A stretch of 64,000 nucleotides of DNA. Origin: Streptomyces sp. NBC_01754 (GTDB lineage: Bacteria > Actinomycetota > Actinomycetes > Streptomycetales > Streptomycetaceae). Within the stretch, counting starts at the first letter, position 1, and the number at the start of each line of letters is the position of its first letter. The notes under the pieces are model-generated. The model did not search any database. It saw only the letters and a list, made by a program, of their open reading frames with translations, and was not told the DNA's origin. The DNA is taken from positions 5,766,001 to 5,830,000 of the forward strand of contig NZ_CP109132.1 in NCBI RefSeq assembly GCF_035918015.1. Direction: 5' to 3'. This document shows positions 59,690 through 64,000 of this stretch, in pieces. A program made the position numbers and the translations under genes.

Positions 59690-61201
59690 ATGACCGAGGC
59701 ACCCCTGGACCAGGCGCGCGACCTTCGGGTGGCGGTGATCGGCAGCGGCTTCTCCGGACTGGGTACGGCGATCCGGCTGCTGCAGCAAGGAATCGACGAC
59801 TTCCTGGTCTTCGAACGGGCCGACGAGGTGGGCGGCACCTGGCGGGACAACACCTACCCGGGCTGCGCCTGCGACGTGATGTCGCACCTGTACTCCTTCT
59901 CCTTCGCGCCCAACCCCCGCTGGAAGAGCACCTTCGGCAAGCAGCGGGAGCTCTTCGACTACCTGCGCGACTGCGCCGACCAGTTCGGTGTGCGCTCCCG
60001 CATCCGCTTCCGGCACGAGCTGACCGAGGCTCGCTGGGACGACCTGGGCAAGCGCTGGCGGATCTCCACCACGGGCGGGGACTACACCGCCCGGGTGCTG
60101 GTCACCGGCACCGGTTACCTCAGCGAGCCCGCCATCCCCGACATCCCGGGACTGGCCGGCTTCCAGGGCGAGGTCTTCCACTCCGCCCGCTGGCGCCACG
60201 ACGTGGACCTCAGCGGCCGCCGGGTCGCCGTGATCGGCACCGGTGCCTCCGCCATCCAGTTCGTGCCGGCCATCCAGCCGGAGGTCGCCCGGCTCGACCT
60301 CTACCAGCGCACCCCGCCGTGGATCGGACCGAAGAACGACAAGGCCAACAGCGCCCTGCAGACGAAGCTGCTGACCTCCGTCCCCGGTTACCAGCGATTC
60401 CGCCGGAACTTCAACATGTGGGGCCGGGAGATCCTCGCCTTCGTCATGGCGCGTCCCGCCGTCGCCGCGAAGATGCAGAAGATGGCCTCCGACCACCTCA
60501 GGAAGAGCGTGCCGGACCAGGCGCTGCGGGCCCGGCTCACCCCCGACTACGTACTGGCCTGCAAACGCCTGCTCTTCTCCAACACGTACTACCCGGCGAT
60601 CCAGCAGCCCAACGTCGACCTGGTCACCGACGGCATCGCCGAGGTCACGGCGGACGCGGTGGTCACGTCCGACGGCCGGGAGCGGCCGGTGGACACGATC
60701 ATTCTGGGCACCGGGTTCGAGGCCGTACGGCGGCCCGTCGCGGAGCGGCTCTTCGGGCGGGACGGCGTCAGCCTCAAGGAGGCGTGGAGCGGGGGCATGA
60801 GCGCCCTGCGCGGCACCGGCGTCGCCGGGTTCCCCAACCTCTTCATGATGCTCGGCCCCAACACCACCCTGGGCCACTCCTCCCAGGTGATCATGATCGA
60901 GGCGCAGATCGGCTACGTCCTCGACGCACTGAGGACGATGGACAAGCGGGGGCTCGCCGCCGTCGAGGTGCTCCCCGAGGCCCAGCGGGCGTACAACGAG
61001 CGGCTCGACCGGCGGCTGGAGGGCACGGTCTGGAACGCGGGCAACTGCCGGAGCTGGTACCTCGACGAGCACGGCCGCAACCCCTCCATCTGGCCCACCT
61101 ACACCTGGCGCTTCCGGGGGGCCACCGGCCGCTTCGACCCGGCCGAGCACCTGCTGAGCACCAGCGAGGACCTGCGCACCCCCGCGCACACCGCTTCCTG
61201 A
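59690..61201 (+). CDS. Baeyer-Villiger-type flavin monooxygenase
   Basis: A 503-residue flavoprotein with the FAD GSGFSG (18-23), the Baeyer-Villiger fingerprint Phe159-x-Gly161-x3-His165-x3-Trp169 (FQGEVFHSARW), and the NADPH GTGASA (184-189). It inserts oxygen next to a ketone, making an ester or lactone, or oxidises a heteroatom. It follows the methyltransferase in the same operon. A ketone made by the ketosynthase or alpha-oxoamine synthase could be its substrate. Confidence 0.88.
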   Translation: MTEAPLDQARDLRVAVIGSGFSGLGTAIRLLQQGIDDFLVFERADEVGGTWRDNTYPGCACDVMSHLYSFSFAPNPRWKSTFGKQRELFDYLRDCADQFGVRSRIRFRHELTEARWDDLGKRWRISTTGGDYTARVLVTGTGYLSEPAIPDIPGLAGFQGEVFHSARWRHDVDLSGRRVAVIGTGASAIQFVPAIQPEVARLDLYQRTPPWIGPKNDKANSALQTKLLTSVPGYQRFRRNFNMWGREILAFVMARPAVAAKMQKMASDHLRKSVPDQALRARLTPDYVLACKRLLFSNTYYPAIQQPNVDLVTDGIAEVTADAVVTSDGRERPVDTIILGTGFEAVRRPVAERLFGRDGVSLKEAWSGGMSALRGTGVAGFPNLFMMLGPNTTLGHSSQVIMIEAQIGYVLDALRTMDKRGLAAVEVLPEAQRAYNERLDRRLEGTVWNAGNCRSWYLDEHGRNPSIWPTYTWRFRGATGRFDPAEHLLSTSEDLRTPAHTAS

Positions 61202-61272
61202 CCCGACCGCGGCACGACGACCGCACCGCGTGCCCGCTCGTACCCGCGCCCGAGAAGACACGGAGTCCCCCG

Positions 61273-62781
61273 ATGAACCTGCACACCCCCTCCCGAAGAA
61301 CGGTCCTCGGCGCGGTTGGCGCCACCGCCACCGTGGTCGGCTGGAACGTCACCGCCGGGAGCTGGGCCTGGGCCGGCGACACCGCGCGCCGCCCCGGCGA
61401 CCGCGTGGTGTCCGTGCCCGAGCTCGACGGCACGCTCACCACCGACACGAGCCAGTTCGCTTCGTACGCCCACGACTTCGGCCGGCTGGTGACCGGCACG
61501 GTCCCGTGGGCGGTGCTCACCCCCGGCTCGGTCCAGGACATCGCCAAGATGATCCGCTACGCCCGGAGAAACAACCTCAAGCTGGCCGTCAACGGCCGCA
61601 GCGGCACCGGCGGCGACCTGGAGTCCCACTCCTGCTACGGCCAGGCCGCCGTCCCCGGTGGCATCTCGGTGAGCGCCCGGGGCATGGCGCGCATCCTGTC
61701 CACCGGTGCCGACACGGTCACCGTCGAAGCCGGCGCGACCTTCGCCGAGATCACCGACCACCTGCTCTCCCGGGGCCGGACGCTTCCTGCCCTCCCCGAC
61801 TACCTGCCGCTCTCCGTGGGCGGCACGCTCAGCGTCGGCGGCATCGGTCTGACCATGGGAACCCAGGGCCTGATCGCCGACACCGTGAAGTCGCTGGTCG
61901 TGGTGACCGGCACCGGTGAGGTCGTCACCACCTCCCCGACCCGCCGGCCCGAGCTGTTCCGCACCGCGCTGGCGGGCGGCGGACAGGTCGGTGTCATCGT
62001 CCAGGTCACCCTGCGAACCGCACCCGCGGCCGAACGCGCCGCCGTCTTCAACCTGTTCTACGACGACGTGGCGTCGTTCATGAGGGACTCCGAGGTCCTG
62101 CTCGCCGACCACCGCTTCCAGATGCAGGGCGGTGAGATGGCCCGGCGCCCGGACGACTCGGGCTGGCGCTACAAGATCGAGGCGGTCGCCACCTACTCCC
62201 GTGGCCGGACCCCGGACCGGGCTCGGCTGCTGCGGGGCCTGAGGGACCTGCGCGACGAGGCGTACGTCGAGGACTACGCGCTGCGCGACTACCTGTTCCG
62301 GCTCGACGCCTTCGAGGCGTTCCTGAAGGAGGGCGGCCACTGGGAGCAGCCCAAGCCGTGGCTGAGCCTGTTCCTCCCACGCTCGGCGGCCGCGAAGTTC
62401 CTGCGGCTGGCGGAGGGTGTGCTGACGCCGGACGACATGGGCGCGGGCCTGCTGCTGAGCTACCCGTACCTGACGTCCAACATCGGCGCCCCCATGGCCG
62501 TCCAGCCGAGGGACCGGGTCGGCTACCTCTTCGACCTGCTGCGCTTCCCGCACCCGGGTACCCCCGCCGCCGACATCGACCGCATGGTGCAGCAGAACCG
62601 CTGGCTGTACGACCGGGCGGTGGCGCTGGGCGCCAAACGGTACCTCGTCGGCGCGGTACCGGACCTCACCCCGGCCGACTGGCGCCGCCACTTCGGCACC
62701 TCGTACAAGGCGCTGAGCGAGGCGAAGAAGCGCTTCGACCCGGGTGACGTCCTCACCCCGGGCCAGGGCTTCTTCCACTGA
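61273..62781 (+). CDS. Secreted FAD-linked oxidase, cytokinin-dehydrogenase-like
   Basis: The 502-residue protein starts with a twin-arginine-type signal (PSRRTVLGAVGATATVVGW), then a PCMH-type FAD domain (PWAVLTPGSVQDIAKMIRY ... LSVGGTLSVGGIGLTMG) and a C-terminal substrate domain (SYKALSEAKKRFDPGDV). His119 in ESHSCYGQ may be the covalent FAD link. Cytokinin oxidases cleave or dehydrogenate secondary amines, so an amine or a C-N bond of the product is a possible target. The ATG is 71 bp after the monooxygenase stop. Confidence 0.85.
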   Translation: MNLHTPSRRTVLGAVGATATVVGWNVTAGSWAWAGDTARRPGDRVVSVPELDGTLTTDTSQFASYAHDFGRLVTGTVPWAVLTPGSVQDIAKMIRYARRNNLKLAVNGRSGTGGDLESHSCYGQAAVPGGISVSARGMARILSTGADTVTVEAGATFAEITDHLLSRGRTLPALPDYLPLSVGGTLSVGGIGLTMGTQGLIADTVKSLVVVTGTGEVVTTSPTRRPELFRTALAGGGQVGVIVQVTLRTAPAAERAAVFNLFYDDVASFMRDSEVLLADHRFQMQGGEMARRPDDSGWRYKIEAVATYSRGRTPDRARLLRGLRDLRDEAYVEDYALRDYLFRLDAFEAFLKEGGHWEQPKPWLSLFLPRSAAAKFLRLAEGVLTPDDMGAGLLLSYPYLTSNIGAPMAVQPRDRVGYLFDLLRFPHPGTPAADIDRMVQQNRWLYDRAVALGAKRYLVGAVPDLTPADWRRHFGTSYKALSEAKKRFDPGDVLTPGQGFFH

Positions 62782-62836
62782 CCGGGCAGGCCGTGGAACC
62801 CGCCTACCCCGTCGAACCATTGAGGAGGAACAGCAG

Positions 62837-63349
62837 GTGAAGACGTACGACCTCGTCGACGAGGCGCTGCTCTCCGCCGGTGCGGACCCGGTCTGGGAAG
62901 CCCTGGTGGGTGAACTCTCGGGCGCCGCCCGGTGGTGGGTGCCGGACAACACCTTCGAGCCGGCGGACGGCGCCCCGGACCGGGTGGGCGCGCTCACCCG
63001 GATCACGGTCCACACCAAGGGGGTGGACAAGGGCGGCAAGAAGCTCCGGTTCACCGCGCGGACGACCGCCGTGGAACCGGGCAGGAGGCTGGGCCTGGAG
63101 TACGTCGAGGGAGCGTTCCGGGGGACGGCGGAGTTCACCCTCGTCCCGCTCGACGGCGGCGGCACCCGGTTGGCGATGCGCTTCCGGGCCCGGCCGCACG
63201 GCGGGCTGGCCGTCCTGGCCAACGTCGTGGACATCGGCGCGCAGCACACCCGCGCGACCCGCGCCGCGTTCGCCCGGCTCGGCCGGCTGCTGCCGGCCGA
63301 GCCCTCGCCGGCGGCCTCCGCCGCCACGGCTCCGGAAGTCTCCCGGTGA
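62837..63349 (+). CDS. SRPBCC (START-like) protein
   Basis: A 170-residue SRPBCC/polyketide-cyclase-like protein with a curved sheet and long C-terminal helix (AQHTRATRAAFARLGRLL). It starts at GTG after GAGGAGGAACAGCAG. Such folds bind hydrophobic ligands and sometimes guide cyclisation. The last 20 residues are low-complexity. It overlaps the following hydrolase gene (GTGA), showing operon continuity. Confidence 0.75.
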   Translation: MKTYDLVDEALLSAGADPVWEALVGELSGAARWWVPDNTFEPADGAPDRVGALTRITVHTKGVDKGGKKLRFTARTTAVEPGRRLGLEYVEGAFRGTAEFTLVPLDGGGTRLAMRFRARPHGGLAVLANVVDIGAQHTRATRAAFARLGRLLPAEPSPAASAATAPEVSR

Positions 63350-64000
63350 CCGCTCCCGCCACGGCCCCCGTGGCCGGTGAGACCTGTCTGCGCACGGAGG
63401 ACGGAACCCGTCTGGCGGTTTCCGTCCTCGCGCCGCTGGCCCGGGACGCGGCCCGGCGTCCCGTGATCGTGCTCGCGCACGGCTGGGGCGGCAGCCGCCG
63501 GATCTGGGGCCCGGTGACCGACCGACTGCTGCGCCGCGGCTTCCCCGTGGTCGCCTACGACCTGCGCGGCCACGGTGCCTCCACGGTGGGCGCCGCGGGG
63601 GTGACCGCCGCGGCGATGGCCGCGGACCTGGCGGCGGTCGTCCGCCACGCCGGGGGCGTGCCACTGGTCGTCGGGCACTCCGGCGGCGGGTTCACCGCGC
63701 TGGCGCTGGCCGCGGCACCCGGGCCCGGAATCCGTCCGGTGGGCCTGGTACTGGTCGCCTCGGCGGCGTACGACCAGGACACCCCGGAGAAGGAGGCGCG
63801 CATGATGGGGGCGCCGCTCTTCTCCTGGGCGCTGCGCCGGCCGGGCCTCGGCCGCACCCTGCTCAACCAGATGACGGGCAGGTCCCTGGCCCCGAGGCTC
63901 CGCGAGGTGAACCGCCAGGTCTTCGCCGGGACCGCCCCGGAGGTACGGGCGGCCTGCTTCCGCTCCTCCCGGGGCATGGACCTGCGGGCGGTACTCGCCG
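63346..64000 (+). CDS. Alpha/beta hydrolase, partial (runs off right edge)
   Basis: The first 218 residues of an alpha/beta hydrolase are in the window: HGWGG oxyanion loop (45-49), nucleophile Ser112 in VVGHSGGGF and the usual YDLRGHGAS strand. The acid and His are probably beyond the edge. Starts at GTG overlapping the SRPBCC stop. Second hydrolase of the cluster; role unknown, and the cluster therefore continues right. Confidence 0.82.
   Translation, partial: MTAPATAPVAGETCLRTEDGTRLAVSVLAPLARDAARRPVIVLAHGWGGSRRIWGPVTDRLLRRGFPVVAYDLRGHGASTVGAAGVTAAAMAADLAAVVRHAGGVPLVVGHSGGGFTALALAAAPGPGIRPVGLVLVASAAYDQDTPEKEARMMGAPLFSWALRRPGLGRTLLNQMTGRSLAPRLREVNRQVFAGTAPEVRAACFRSSRGMDLRAVLA

Noticed and set aside
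59524..61272. Open frame running into the cytokinin-dehydrogenase-like gene from far upstream
   Set aside because: The upstream part is a shadow of the methyltransferase and monooxygenase genes; the real start has a Tat signal at 61273.

Overview
The window is high-GC actinobacterial DNA and almost certainly Streptomyces. The evidence is the codon bias, the many GTG starts, and the order nei2-lhr ... DUF3046 - AI-2E permease - recA-recX ... gluABCD ... miaB ... miaA, which I recognise as the streptomycete chromosome core. No rRNA, tRNA or CRISPR array was found. All assignments come from reading the sequence and from recalled family knowledge; no database was searched.

Region 1 (1 to about 14.2 kb) is one end of an integrated phage-like element that continues past the left edge. 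About 25 small, overlapping minus-strand genes encode a replication/recombination module: zinc-finger proteins, a replication initiator with iterons inside its own gene, a WhiB-like fusion, a protein of the phiC31 gp3 (recombination directionality factor) family, a PD-(D/E)XK nuclease and an excisionase-like protein. A divergent pair of XRE regulators and a tyrosine integrase lie at the right end. No capsid or tail genes are in view.

Region 2 (14.3 to 42.8 kb) is chromosomal core: CsbD-like protein, Nei2 glycosylase, Lhr-type helicase, AraC regulator, AzlCD, DUF3046, AI-2E family permease, SOS-controlled recA with recX, a rhodanese and cysteine dioxygenase behind a cysteine-rich leader peptide, an FAD monooxygenase, the gluABCD uptake system, a two-component system beside a TAXI-type binding protein, miaB and miaA.

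Region 3 (about 43.2 kb to the right edge, continuing beyond it) is a cryptic biosynthetic gene cluster. A long minus-strand operon encodes an alpha-oxoamine synthase, FabF-type ketosynthase, MaoC-like dehydratase, AMP-ligase, carrier protein, divergent homologues of TrpD, TrpA, TrpF and TrpC, an EctC-type cupin, a PltE/RedW-like dehydrogenase and an alpha/beta hydrolase. A second minus operon carries carrier protein, KASIII and ketoreductase. A plus operon carries a CFA-synthase-like methyltransferase, a Baeyer-Villiger-type monooxygenase, a cytokinin-dehydrogenase-like oxidase, an SRPBCC protein and a hydrolase. A SARP activator with a rare TTA codon lies between. Three promoter regions carry the same arrangement, two TTGCG heptads 11 bp apart followed 9 nt later by TTGNNT, so I infer that the SARP joins all three operons into one pathway.

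The strongest candidate for something undescribed is this cluster. It appears to combine a Trp-branch chemistry (phosphoribosylation, Amadori rearrangement, pyrrole annulation, retro-aldol cleavage), with altered substrate-site residues, with prodiginine-like carrier-protein chemistry and an orphan ectoine-synthase-type cyclase. I cannot name the product.
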